Part shown: piece after piece, positions 27,190 to 39,906 of the stretch
How positions within the stretch are numbered: position 1 is the first letter of the stretch
How the letters are laid out: each line of letters starts with the position of its first letter
NCBI RefSeq assembly: GCF_038502225.1
Contig: NC_091293.1
Coordinates: forward strand, 11,273,384-11,337,383
DNA from: Cherax quadricarinatus
Taxonomy: Eukaryota > Arthropoda > Malacostraca > Decapoda > Parastacidae
DNA length: 64,000 nt
Reading direction: 5' to 3'
Translations under genes and position numbers: made by a program
Notes under the pieces: model-generated
Told to the model about the DNA's origin: nothing
The model's input: only the letters and a program-made list of their open reading frames with translations
Databases searched by the model: none

Positions 27190-28060
27190 ACTGACTGGCT
27201 ATGTGACAGTGTCTACACTTAGTGACTGGCTATGTGATAGTGTCTACACTTAGTGACTGGCTATGTGATAGTGTCTACACTTAGTGACTGGCTATGTGAT
27301 AGTGTCTACACTTAGTGACTGGCTATGTGATAGTGTCTGCATTAAGTGAGTGGCTATGTGATAATGTCTGCACTTAGTGACTAGCTATGTGATAGTGTCT
27401 GCACTTAGTGACTGGCTATGTGATAGTGTCTGCACTTAGTGACTGGCTATGTGATAGTGTCTGCACTTAGTGACTGGCTATGTGATAGTGTCTGCACTTA
27501 GTGACTGGCTATGTGATAGTGTCTGTACTTAGTGATTGGCTATGTAAGTGTCTGCACTTAGTGACTGGCTATGTAATAGTGTCTGTACTTAATGACTGGC
27601 TATGTAAGTGTCTGCGCTTAGTGACTGGCTATGTGATAGTCTCTACACTTAGTGACTGGCAATGTGATAGTGTCTGTACTTAGTGACTGGCTATGTGATA
27701 GTGTCTGCACTTAGTGACTGGCTATGCAATTGTGTATGCACTTAGTGACTGGCTATGTGATAGTGTCTGCACTTAGTGACTGGCTATGTGATAGTGTCTG
27801 CACTAAGTGAGTGGCTAGGTGATAGTGTCTGTACTTAGTGACTGGCTATGTGTTAGTGTCTGTACTTAGTGACTGGCTATGTAAGTGTCTGCACTTAGTG
27901 ACTGGCTATGTGTCTGCACTTGGTGACTGGCTATGTGATAGTGTCTGCACTTAATGACTGGCTATGTGATAGTGTCTGCACTTAGTGACTGGCTATGTGA
28001 TAGCGTCTGCACTTAGTGACTGGCTATGCAATTGTGTCTGCACTTAGTGGCTGGCTATGT
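27190..28060. repeat. 31-bp minisatellite, left block (about 28 units)
   Basis: Unit TAGTGACTGGCTATGTGATA plus GTGTCTGCACT, with point and small-deletion variants. It is interrupted at ATGT (28057-28060) by an LTR element and resumes at 30849. Confidence 0.95.
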
Positions 28061-28345
28061 TCTCAGTAGTAGTAACCAGTTACCAGTAACCAGTGTACCA
28101 GTAGTTGACTCACTACCAACCGTCTCTGCCTGAGTCACTGTCTATTCATATTGTGCTGACCACAGCAGTATTCAAAGACCCCCCTCACATATGGGTACTG
28201 TGGGTGGCCAGTCAGTTATACGAGAGTGAGCGAGAGAGGCAGGATCGGCTGTGGCACCCTTCCACATACTTCAGTTACAATATATGTACTTCCAGCCTAT
28301 GCGAGTATTTTTACCCAATCCACGTGTTCGAACTCCCACATGATA
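28061..28345 (+). repeat. 5' LTR
   Basis: 285 bp, from TCTCAGTAGTAGTAACCAG to CCCACATGATA. It differs from the 3' LTR at about six positions, four of which are C-to-T or G-to-A changes at CpG sites of the other copies. Confidence 0.65.
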
Positions 28346-30563
28346 AATGGTGGCACCGGTGTGGAGCGTGGATTTGTTTTTACGGGTAATTCAGGACGTT
28401 AGAAGACTGTTTGTGAGTAGCCGGCGGGTCAAAGGTGAACTGTCTCACCCACTCCAGCTACTCGCTCCCCTCACTCACCACCTCCAGCCTGCAAGCCTGT
28501 TGCAGCCGTTTTTTCAAGCTTCCTGGCTTAGTTCGTGTGCTAATTGCTTCAATCTCCGAGGGGTTGACCCGGATTTTGCAATTAAGTCAGTCAGTAAGCC
28601 AGACTGTGGAAGTGAACGCCAGTCAGCCTATCATCCAGCCTGTCTCCTGTCATCCACCTGCTCCTCCGTGCTGTGTGCATCGTTACACGTCTTCCAGTCA
28701 GCCATTCTCGTGGGGTAAGCCAGTCAGCCAACCCAGCTTCTAACCCAGCTGAGAGAGAGAAGTAAGCCACGCAGTAAGAAGTAAGCCAAGTTCCTCTGAA
28801 GTATTGTCTATATCGCTTTGTACTTGGATGCTAAGAGTGATTTTCACCATTCCTGTGGCACAGAGTGGATTATCAAGCCACCTTCGTGGGTAGAGTGGAG
28901 TGCGCACCAGAGCGCCAGCGAGAGTCATCTCACCCACCGCTATACACTCTCCCTCCACCCACCCACCACCAACCACCCACCACCAGCCACCCACCTCATC
29001 TACCTGTGGTTGTTTGCACCCTTGTACCGGGTCCTAATACTCTTTTGGCTCACATAATTGGTCAAGATTGTAGCTGAGCGCCAACGATAAAGCCAATTAT
29101 GCGAGTTCACCGAGAAAGCGCATTTCTTCACGACGACAGTGTGAGTGTCGGCGTCATCACCACGCAGGACAACCTTCCTCATCACCAGTCATCACCGTCG
29201 ACTACTACAGACTTCAGTGATAATTTTCTGTTTAGAGACATTTTTCTTGCATTTCAAGACATTTGCATGTGTGAGACATTTATAGTAAATTTCTTGTGTA
29301 CTCTAAACCTTGTGTTTTCAGTGTAGACTCAGTGTTTCTTTGACTCGTTATTTTTGCAATATTTTTCAGTGTTATCGCTCATCTTCTATTTTTTTTTTGC
29401 CTTATGTCCTTGAGAAAGTTCCCTGAGATCATGTCCCAGTCACTTTTGAATGTTCACTTAGTGTATCATGCCAGTCAAAGTCAATATGAATCAGTCCACA
29501 GTACCAACATTCCCTTACTGACTGAAAGACAATACCTAGCCCTTGAGCAATGTGTTTGTTCTCACAGCTTGTATCTGAGATTTGTTAAAGTGCTGCGAAA
29601 TGTGAAGTTCAGATTAAGTTCCTATAGATCCGTGAATTACTTATTAACGTAGCCGAGCGGTCAGGCACTAGTATACTGTCACTCCTGTCTGGACTCCAGC
29701 CACAATATCATGCACACAGGATAGTGCGACACTATCCTTGCGATGGCGACTTGTTCAAGTATTCGTTCCTTCCCAGGGGATGCTTTGAGAAGAACTTTAC
29801 TTGCAACGAGTTATGCCATCTCTTGCTGATGCCACAAGCCGTTGCAGAAAGACGTTTCTGTGGCTAGTGTGCTCACTTGAGTGTTGTTGTTGTCCCTTGT
29901 GTTTCAGATTGTGATCCCATCCTAGTTGACAGTAATCAGTGCATTGTAAGAAGTTATTTCTCGAGTAACTTTCACATGTTAATGCTTGTAAGTGTAGTTT
30001 CTTTATAGTTGATACCTTGTGTCACTGTGTGCGACTCAGAATAACCGGGGGGAGTCATCCACTCCACCGAGTTTGTTCATTCCTCCAGTAAGAAAGAACC
30101 GATACCTTGTATTCTGTATAGATGAATAATTACAGTATCAACTTACCAGTATTCAAGAATTTTTTTTTTTTTGTGTTCATGTTCTCTCCGCATTCTGAGA
30201 GTTAACAGTCTAGGTTTGAGTGCACCGAGTCTGCCTTCTGTTAAACACTCTTTCTTTGTATATATTCCTTCCTCAGAATCCGTAGATCACATGAATACAG
30301 ATCGATCGATCAACTTTTTTTTATCACTTCTGCTGTGTAATCCCAACGTTGAGTTTCATTCGATGAGTTGTGCTATATTATACCTTGTATTGCATTACAG
30401 TTTCAGTTACGTAAGCTTCCATTCCAATGTTCTACTTATGTATGTTATAATGTTTAATTGTTGTGTACTTTGACATTGTGTAGAATCAGCCCAAGCCGTA
30501 TACCTGGCATCTCTAGTTTGTATTAGTTGTATGTCGGGACGACATACGTTAGCGTCGCCGAGC
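28346..30563 (+). other. Internal region of the LTR element (non-coding)
   Basis: Starts with a primer-binding-site-like TGGTGGCACC. Frames up to about 120 codons are present but show no Gag, protease, RT or integrase motif. T-rich tracts occur at 29390 and 30155-30175. It probably needs enzymes supplied by another element. Confidence 0.5.
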
Positions 30564-30848
30564 TCTCAGTAGTAGTAACCAGTTACCAGTAACCAGTGTA
30601 CCAGTAGTTGACTCACTACCAACCGTCTCTGCCTGAGTCACTGTCTATTCATATTGTGCTGACCACAGCAGTATTCAAAGACCCCCCTCACATATGGGTA
30701 CTGTGGGCGGCCAGTCAGTTATACGAGAGTGAGCGAGAGAGGCAGGATCGACTGTGGCGCCCTTCCACATACTTCAGTTACAATATACGTACTTCCAGCC
30801 TACGTGAGTATTTTTACCCAATCCACGTGTTCGAACTCCCACATGATA
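30564..30848 (+). repeat. 3' LTR
   Basis: 285 bp. It differs from the solo LTR at 31755-32039 at only one position I can find, fewer than from its own 5' partner. Confidence 0.65.
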
Positions 30849-31748
30849 ATGTGATAGTGTCTGCACTTAGTGACTGGCTATGTGATAGCGTCTGCACTTA
30901 GTGACTGGCTATGTGATAGCATCTGCACTTAGTGACTGGCTATGTGATAGCGTCTGCACTTAGTGACTGGCTATGTGATAGCGTCTGCACTTAGTGACTG
31001 GCTATGTGATAGCGTCTGCACTTAGTGACTGGCTATGTGATAGCGTCTGCACTTAGTGACTGGCTATGTGATAGCGTCTGCACTTAGTGACTGGCTATGT
31101 GATAGCGTCTGCGCTTAGTGACTGGCTATGTGATAGCATCTGCACTTAGTGACTGGCTATGTGATAGCGTCTGCACTTAGTGACTGGCTATGTGATAGTG
31201 TCTACACTTAGTGACTGGCTATGTGATAGCATCTGCACTTAGTGACTGGCTATGTGATAGTGTCTGCACTTAGTGACTGGCTATGTGATAGTGTCTGCAC
31301 TTAGTGACTGGCTATGTGATAGCGTCTGTACTAAGTGACTGGCTATGTGATAGTGTCTGCTCTTAGTGACTGGCTATGTGATAGCGTCTGCACTTAGTGA
31401 CTGGCTATATGATAGCGTCTGCACTTAGTGACTGGCTATGTGATAGTGTCTACACTTAGTGACTGGCTATGTGATAGCATCTGCACTTAGTGACTGGCTA
31501 TGTGATAGCGTCTGCACTTAGTGACTGGCTATGTGATAGTGTCTACACTTAGTGACTGGCTATGTGATAGTGTCTGCACTTAGTGACTGGCTATGTGATA
31601 GTGTCTACACTTAGTGACTGGCTATGTGATAGCGTCTGCACTTAGTGACTGGCTATGTGATGGTGTCTGCACTTAGTGACTGGCTATGTGATAGTGTCTG
31701 CACTTAGTGACTGGCTATGTGATAGCGTCTGCACTTAGTACAGACGCT
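30849..31748. repeat. 31-bp minisatellite, right block (about 29 units)
   Basis: Resumes ATGTGATAGTGTCTGC immediately after the 3' LTR. Here the GATAGCGTC variant dominates, whereas GATAGTGTC dominates the left block, so the two blocks have homogenised separately. Confidence 0.95.
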
Positions 31749-31754
31749 ATGAAC

Positions 31755-32039
31755 TCTCAGTAGTAGTAACCAGTTACCAGTAACCAGTGTACCAGTAGTT
31801 GACTCACTACCAACCGTCTCTGCCTGAGTCACTGTCTATTCATATTGTGCTGACCACAGCAGTATTCAAAGACCCCCCTCACATATGGGTACTGTGGGCG
31901 GCCAGTCAGTTATACGAGAGTGAGCGAGAGAGGCAGGATCGGCTGTGGCGCCCTTCCACATACTTCAGTTACAATATACGTACTTCCAGCCTACGTGAGT
32001 ATTTTTACCCAATCCACGTGTTCGAACTCCCACATGATA
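31755..32039 (+). mobile_element. Solo LTR of the same family
   Basis: Same 285-bp unit with identical ends, flanked by GAAC at 31751-31754 and 32040-32043 (4-bp duplication). This independently confirms the LTR boundaries. Probably the product of recombination between the LTRs of a full element. Confidence 0.7.
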
Positions 32040-32145
32040 GAACGACTGAACAACACCTGCTACAGAGGGAACAAAATGGATTAGCTGTAAGCTTTTTCAC
32101 ACTGCAACCAGTCTCATAAGGAGCTATGAAATGTTGCAATACAGT

Positions 32146-32353
32146 AGGCGTGTGTATGTGTGTGTGTGTGTGTGTATGTGTGTGTATGTGTGTGTATGTG
32201 TGTATGTGTGTGTGTGTGTGTGTGTCTATGTGTGTATGTGTGTGTGTGTATGTGTATGTGTGTGTTTGTTTGCGTGTATGTGTGTATTTGTGTGTGTGTG
32301 TTTGTGTGTGTTCTTGTGTGAATGTGTGTGTTTGTGTGTGTGTTCATGCGTGT

Positions 32354-32433
<80 letters not shown>
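32146..32433. repeat. (GT)n microsatellite with GTAT variants
   Basis: About 290 bases of TG with scattered TATG, TTTG and TCTATG interruptions, becoming pure from about 32358. Confidence 0.95.
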
Positions 32434-32435
<2 letters not shown>

Positions 32436-32589
32436 TACCAGCTATCTCTCGATGTTTTCATCTGTCTCTTTTTAGTGTTTCTTTCCTGTTTGTCTCTCTA
32501 ATTTGTTTCTTTTTATCTCTGTCCCATATAAGACAAGAGTGCATCTGTACTGTCATGCGAGTCAGTCTTAAGATTGAGTTAACAGAGAG

Positions 32590-32695
32590 GCAGACCAGGC
32601 CTGGTGCTCCCCATATATTTCCTCCAATATACGTACTTAACAGACTACATGAGTGTTCTTACCCAATCTACGTCTCGAACCCCCACATGACAGTA
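32590..32695 (+). mobile_element. Diverged end of a related LTR
   Basis: CCAATATACGTACTTAACAG, then CTACATGAGTG, TTACCCAATCTACGT and CCCCCACATGACA, matches the last about 100 bp of the 285-bp LTR with many substitutions. It is followed by TCTGGCGCCTC, a primer-binding-site-like TGG. An older subfamily. Confidence 0.5.
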
Positions 32696-32730
32696 CCATC
32701 TGGCGCCTCTTAGGCGAAAGAAAGAGCATT

Positions 32731-35700
32731 CTAGGTTATACAACAGTCAAGGTTATACAACAGTCAAGGTTATACAACAGTCAAGGTTATACAACAGTAA
32801 AGGTTATACAACAGTCAAGGTTATACAACAGTCAAGGTTATACAACAGTCAAGGTTATACAACAGTCAAGGTTATACAACAGTCTAGGTTATACAACAGT
32901 CAAGGTTATACAACAGTCAAGGTTATACAACAGTCAAGGTTATACAACAGTCAAGGTTATACAACAGTCAAGGTTATACAACAGTCAAGGTTATACAACA
33001 GTCAAGGTTATACAACAGTCTAGGTTATACAACAGTCAAGGTTATACAACAGTCAAGGTTATACAACAGTCAAGGTTATACAACAGTCAAGGTTAAACAA
33101 CAGTCTAGGTTATACAACAGTGTAGGTTATACAACAGTCTAGGTTATACAACAGTCAAGGTTATACAACAGTCAAGGTTATACAACAGTCAATGTTATAC
33201 AACAGTCAAGGTTATACAACAGTCAAGGTTATACAACAGTCTAGGTTATACAACAGTCTAGGTTATACAACAGTCAAGGTTATACAACAGTCAAGGTTAT
33301 ACAACAGTCAAGTTTATACAACAGTCAAGGTTATACAACAGTCTAGGTTATACAACAGTCTAGGTTATACAACAGTCTAGGTTATACAACAGTCTAGGTT
33401 ATACAACAGTCAAGGTTATACAACAGTCAAGGTTATACAACAGTCAAGGTTATACAACAGTCAAGGTTATACAACAGTCAAGGTTATACAACAGTCTAGG
33501 TTATACAACAGTCTAGGTTATACAACAGTCAAGGTTATACAACAGTCTAGGTTATACAACAGTCAAGGTTATACAACAGTCTAGGTTATACAACAGTCTA
33601 GGTTATACAACAGTCAAGGTTATACAACAGTCAAGGTTATACAACAGTCAAGGTTATACAACAGTCTAGATTATACAACAGTCTAGGTTATACAACAGTC
33701 AAGGTTATACAACAGTCAAGGTTATACAACAGTCAAGGTTATACAACAGTCAAGGTTATACAACAGTCAAGGTTATACAACAGTCAAGGTTATACAACAG
33801 TCAAGGTTATACAACAGTCAAGGTTATACAACAGTCAAGGTTATACAACAGTCAAGGTTATACAACAGTCTAGGTTATACAACAGTCAAGGTTATACAAC
33901 AGTCAAGGTTATACAACAGTCAAGGTTATACAACAGTCAAGGTTATACAACAGTCTAGGTTATACAACAGTCAAGGTTATACAACAGTCAAGGTTATACA
34001 ACAGTCAAGGTTATACAACAGTCAAGGTTATACAACAGTCTAGGTTATACAACAGTCAAGGTTATACAACAGTCTAGGTTATACAACAGTCTAGGTTATA
34101 CAACAGTCAAGGTTATACAACAGTCAAGGTTATACAACAGTCAAGGTTATACAACAGTCTAGGTTATACAACAGTCTAGGTTATACAACAGTCAAGGTTA
34201 TACAACAGTCAAGGTTATACAACAGTCAAGGTTATACAACAGTCAAGGTTATACAACAGTCAAGGTTATACAACAGTCAAGGTTATACAACAGTCAAGGT
34301 TATACAACAGTCAAGGTTATACAACAGTCTAGGTTATACAACAGTCAAGGTTATACAACAGTCAAGGTTATACAACAGTCAAGGTTATACAACAGTCAAG
34401 GTTGAACAACAGTCTAGGTTATACAACAGTCTAGGTTATACAACAGTCTAGATTATACAACAGTCAAGGTTATACAACAGTCAAGGTTATACAACAGTCA
34501 ATGTTATACAACAGTCAAGGTTATACAACAGTCAAGGTTATACAACAGTCTAGGTTATACAACAGTCTAGGTTATACAACAGTCAAGGTTATACAACAGT
34601 CAAGGTTATACAACAGTCAAGTTTATACAACAGTCAAGGTTATACAACAGTCTAGGTTATACAACAGTCTAGGTTATACAACAGTCTAGGTTATACAACA
34701 GTCTAGGTTATACAACAGTCAAGGTTGTACAACAGTCAAGGTTATACAACAGTCAAGGTTATACAACAGTCAAGGTTATACAACAGTCAAGGTTATACAA
34801 CAGTCTAGGTTATACAACAGTCTAGGTTATACAACAGTCAAGGTTATACAACAGTCTAGGTTATACAACAGTCAAGGTTATACAACAGTCTAGGTTATAC
34901 AACAGTCTAGGTTATACAACAGTCAAGGTTATACAACAGTCAATGTTATACAACAGTCAAGGTTATACAACAGTCTAGATTATACAACAGTCTAGGTTAT
35001 ACAACAGTCAAGGTTATACAACAGTCAAGGTTATACAACAGTCAAGGTTATACAACAGTCAAGGTTATACAACAGTCAAGGTTATACAACAGTCAAGGTT
35101 ATACAACAGTCAAGGTTATACAACAGTCAAGGTTATACAACAGTCAAGGTTATACAACAGTCAAGGTTATACAACAGTCAAGGTTATACAACAGTCTAGG
35201 TTATACAACAGTCAAGGTTATACAACAGTCAAGGTTATACAACAGTCAAGGTTATACAACAGTCAAGGTTATACAACAGTCTAGGTTATACAACAGTCAA
35301 GGTTATACAACAGTCAAGGTTATACAACAGTCAAGGTTATACAACAGTCAAGGTTATACAACAGTCTAGGTTATACAACAGTCAAGGTTATACAACAGTC
35401 TAGGTTATACAACAGTCTAGGTTATACAACAGTCAAGGTTATACAACAGTCAAGGTTATACAACAGTCAAGGTTATACAACAGTCTAGGTTATAAAACAG
35501 TCTAGGTTATACAACAGTCAAGGTTATACAACAGTCAAGGTTATACAACAGTCAAGGTTATACAACAGTCAAGGTTATACAACAGTCAAGGTTATACAAC
35601 AGTCAAGGTTATACAACAGTCAAGGTTATACAACAGTCAAGGTTATACAACAGTCAAGGTTATACAACAGTCAAGGTTATACAACAGTCAAGGTTATACA

Positions 35701-36606
35701 ACAGTCTAGGTTATACAACAGTCAAGGTTATACAACAGTCAAGGTTATACAACAGTCAAGGTTATACAACAGTCAAGGTTATACAACAGTCTAGGTTATA
35801 CAACAGTCAAGGTTATACAACAGTCAAGGTTATACAACAGTCAAGGTTATACAACAGTCAAGGTTATACAACAGTCTAGGTTATACAACAGTCAAGGTTA
35901 TACAACAGTCAAGGTTATACAACAGTCAAGGTTATACAACAGTCAAGGTTATACAACAGTCTAGGTTATACAACAGTCAAGGTTATACAACAGTCAAGGT
36001 TATACAACAGTCTAGGTTATACAACAGTCTAGGTTATACAACAGTCAAGGTTATACAACAGTCAAGGTTATACAACAGTCAAGGTTATACAACAGTCTAG
36101 GTTATACAACAGTCAAGGTTATACAACAGTCAAGTTTATACAACAGTCAAGGTTATACAACAGTCAAGGTTATACAACAGTCAAGGTTATACAACAGTCT
36201 AGGTTATACAACAGTCAAGGTTATACAACAGTCTAGGTTATACAACAGTCAAGGTTATACAACAGTCTAGGTTATACAACAGTCAAGGTTATACAACAGT
36301 CAAGGTTATACAACAGTCTAGGTTATACAACAGTCTAGGTTATACAACAGTCTAGGTTATACAACAGTCTAGGTTATACAACAGTCTAGGTTATACAACA
36401 GTCTAGGTTATACAACAGTCAAGGTTATACAACAGTCTAGGTTATACAACAGTCAAGGTTATACAACAGTCTAGGTTATACAACAGTCAAGGTTATACAA
36501 CAGTCTAGGTTATACAACAGTCTAGGTTATACAACAGTCAAGGTTATACAACAGTCTAGGTTATACAACAGTCAAGGTTATACAACAGTCTAGGTTATAC
36601 AACAGT
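32731..36606. repeat. 17-bp minisatellite, about 228 units
   Basis: Unit GGTTATACAACAGTCAA, with one dominant binary variation (CAA or CTA before GG) along its whole 3.9 kb. Rare variants (CAATG at 33190, 34499 and 34942) mark a higher-order period of 1309 bp (77 units). No coding value. Confidence 0.97.
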
Positions 36607-36668
36607 CTTTCCTCGAGTGCAGTTTTACACATTTTAATATGATAGAACTTAACGTTATTATAAAAGTG

Positions 36669-37322
36669 ACACTTTGATCTTGCCAGGATGTTGAGACACT
36701 TTGATCTTGCCAGGATGTTGAGACACTTTGATCTTGCCAGGATGTTGAGACACTTTGATCTTGCCAGGATGTTGAGACACTTTGATCTTGCCAGGATGTT
36801 GAGACACTTTGATCTTGCCAGGATGTTGAGACACTTTGATCTTGCCAGGATGTTGAGACACTTTGATCTTGCCAGGATGTTGAGACACTTTGATCTTGCC
36901 AGGATGTTGAGACACTTTGATCTTGCCAGGATGTTGAGACACTTTGATCTTGCCAGGATGTTGTGACACTTTCATCTTGCCAGGATGCTGAGACACTTTG
37001 ATCTTGCCAGGATGTTGAGACACTTTGATCTTGCCAGGATGTTGAGACACTTTGATCTTGCCAGGATGTTGAGACACTTTGATCTTGCCAGGATGTTGAG
37101 ACACTTTCATCTTGCCAGGATGTTGAGACACTTTCATCTTGCCAGGATGTTGAGACACTTTGATCTTGCCAGGATGTTGAGACACTTTGATCTTGCCAGG
37201 ATGTTGAGACACTTTCATCTTGCCAGGATGTTGAGACACTTTCATCTTGCCAGGATGTTGAGACACTTTGATCTTGCCAGGATGTTGAGACACTTTGATC
37301 TTGCCAGGATGTTGAGACACTT
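36669..37322. repeat. 27-bp minisatellite, about 24 units
   Basis: Unit TTTGATCTTGCCAGGATGTT plus GAGACAC. It has a G or C variant (TTTGATC or TTTCATC) clustered in runs. Because 27 is a multiple of 3, open frames appear on both strands; not considered coding. Confidence 0.97.
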
Positions 37323-37734
37323 CTCTGTCTCTCTGGATACTTACACGTGTTTCCTTACCTGTACATTCCCTTGATTTATTTTTTTAATGATGTTATCTGT
37401 GATGATGCCATCGATATATTTCCTTTATCGCTTCACGTGTCCTATCATTCTTGTCTCTCCCTATCTCCTGTTTCTCTTAACTCTTCCTGTCTCGTCACTC
37501 TTATCTCTTCCTGCCACATATGCGTTCATATCACTTCCTGTCTCTTATATTGTTCCTTCAGTCACAAATAAATGACGTAATGCGTTTCTCCCTTCCTCTT
37601 TCCTCTTGTTTACTCCCTTTTTATCTAGACTTGTTCCGCCTCCCTAGATAACAACTATAGCAACCATGTTAAGTTAGTCATAAAAATTAACAACTGAACT
37701 TCAACACTTGTCATCCTGAAGACACTAAAGTTAA
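37323..37734. other. Unassigned spacer between minisatellites
   Basis: Pyrimidine-rich (CTCTTCCTGTCTC-like phrases) with no domain or repeat recognised. Confidence 0.4.
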
Positions 37735-39194
37735 CTTATGACACTGAGCTTGACTTACGACACTGAGCTTGACTTACGACGCTGAGCTTGACTTACGACG
37801 CTGAGCTTGACTTACGACGCTGAGCTTGACTTACGACACTGAGCTTGACTTACGACGCTGAGCTTGACTTACGACGCTGAGCTTGACTTACGACACTGAG
37901 CTTGACTTACGACGCCGAGCTTGACTTACGACACTGAGCTTGACTTACGACGCTGAGCTTGACTTACGACGCTGAGCTTGACTTACGACACTGAGCTTGA
38001 CTTACGACGCCGAGCTTGACTTACGACACTGAGCTTGACTTACGACGCCGAGCTTGACTTACGACACTGAGCTTGACTTACGACGCTGAGCTTGACTTAC
38101 GACGCTGAGCTTGACTTACGACACTGAGCTTGACTTACGACGCCGAGCTTGACTTACGACACTGAGCTTGACTTACGACGCCGAGCTTGACTTACGACAC
38201 TGAGCTTGACTTACGACGCTGAGCTTGACTTACGACGCTGAGCTTGACTTACGACACTGAGCTTGACTTACGACACTGAGCTTGACTTACGACGCTGAGC
38301 TTGACTTACGACGCTGAGCTTGACTTACGACGCTGAGCTTGACTTACGACGCTGAGCTTGACTTATGACACTGAGCTTGACTTACGACGCTGAGCTTGAC
38401 TTACGACACTGAGCTTGACTTACGACGCTGAGCTTGACTTACGACACTGAGCTTGACTTACGACACTGAGCTTGACTTACGACACTGAGCTTGACTTACG
38501 ACGCTGAGCTTGACTTACGACGCTGAGCTTGACTTATGACACTGATCTTGACTTACGACGCTGAGCTTGACTTACGACACTGAGCTTGACTTACGACACT
38601 GAGCTTGAGTTACGACACTGAGCTTGACTTACGACGCTGAGCTTGACTTACGACACTGAGCTTGACTTACGACACTGAGCTTGACTTACGACGCTGAGCT
38701 TGACTTAAGACACTGAGCTTGACTTACGACGCCGAGCTTGACTTACGACACTGAGCTTGACTTACGACACTGAGCTTGACTTACGACGCTGAGCTTGACT
38801 TACGACACTGAGCTTGACTTACGACGCCGAGCTTGACTTACGACACTGAGCTTGACTTACGACGCTGAGCTTGACTTATGACACTGAGCTTGACTTACGA
38901 CACTGAGCTTGACTTACGACACTGAGCTTGACTTACGACGCTGAGCTTGACGTACGACACTGAGCTTGACTTACGACACTGAGCTTGACTTACGACACTG
39001 AGCTTGACTTACGACACTGAGCTTGACTTACGACACTGAGCTTGACTTACGACACTGAGCTTGACTTACGACACTGAGCTTGAGTTACGACACTGAGCTT
39101 GAGTTACGACACTGAGCTTGACTTACGACACTGAGCTTGAGTTACGACACTGAGCTTGACTTACGACACTGAGCTTGACTTACGACACTGAGCT
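37735..39194. repeat. 19-bp minisatellite, about 77 units
   Basis: Unit GACTTACGACACTGAGCTT with CACTGAG, CGCTGAG and CGCCGAG variants. Runs of the CACTGAG type dominate the right end (from about 38950). Confidence 0.97.
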
Positions 39195-39906
39195 TAACTC
39201 TGACTCTTACTGATTCTCTGTCATAATTGTCAAATACTGACAAAATTTTCACTTGAAAAGCCAGGTATAAATGCACAAAAATTAAAGAATGGGGAATTAA
39301 TGTACAATTTTTTTATATTTCATCAAACACTAAATTATTTCCCCATTATTAAGTTAATAAGTTAGCCATCGAAGGTATGATGAAGTGTTATACCGAATAT
39401 AACTTTGGTATATCTGTATCTAGTGCTAGTAATAATATTAGGAAGCAGTAAATAATGAAAGTCAATGTAAAAGGGATATAGTTAGAAGCCTGAGTCAGTC
39501 ACGTGAGCCGGGGAGCCAGGCTTAGATCTGGTTACAAGTGCTGCTGGAAGTTTTCCATAAACTCAGATGTTCAGCCTGTGTTCAGTACTATGTGCTCCAT
39601 TGTTCATTCATGGAGGAGTTATGGAGACACTGCGATAATCTGTGTGACATGTCAGGGCATCTTAATATAATATAGCAGACATAGTTAGCAAATATTCAAA
39701 TTTGCTATCAACAGATGAGACAACTTTCTCCAACCAAATATATTTTTGGTACTTAGTTACTAGGCCTATTGTGTATCCATATTCTCGTGCTCTACCGTCC
39801 ATAGGATGGATATGAAGTGCATAGAGAACTGTCCATTTAAGAGGCAAAATCGAAATCTGTCAACTTCGATTTCCTCTCATCAGGTATTCCATACAGGCAG
39901 GATGAG
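39195..39906. other. Unassigned unique-looking spacer
   Basis: AT-rich 700 bp between two arrays. No frame above about 60 codons and no recognisable element. Confidence 0.4.

Larger units (their letters stand above)
28061..30848 (+). mobile_element. Non-autonomous LTR retrotransposon inserted in the 31-bp minisatellite
   Basis: Two 285-bp direct repeats (28061-28345, 30564-30848) flank a 2.2-kb internal region with no gag or pol. The array reads ...GGCT-ATGT-[element]-ATGT-GATAG..., so ATGT is a 4-bp target duplication. Just inside the left repeat, TGGTGGCACCGGTGTGGA (28348-28365) fits a tRNA primer-binding site by its TGG start and position. No clear polypurine tract precedes the right repeat. 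The repeat ends TCTCAG...GATA are not the usual TG...CA. Confidence 0.65.

Noticed and set aside
28105..28389. Conserved short ORF found three times (also 30608 and 31799)
   Set aside because: The sequence is the LTR repeat itself. The frame is shared because the DNA copies are nearly identical, and it diverges right outside the LTR.
32731..39194. Regular repeats resembling a CRISPR array
   Set aside because: Units are directly contiguous with no unique spacers, the setting is a eukaryotic repeat region, and there are no cas genes.
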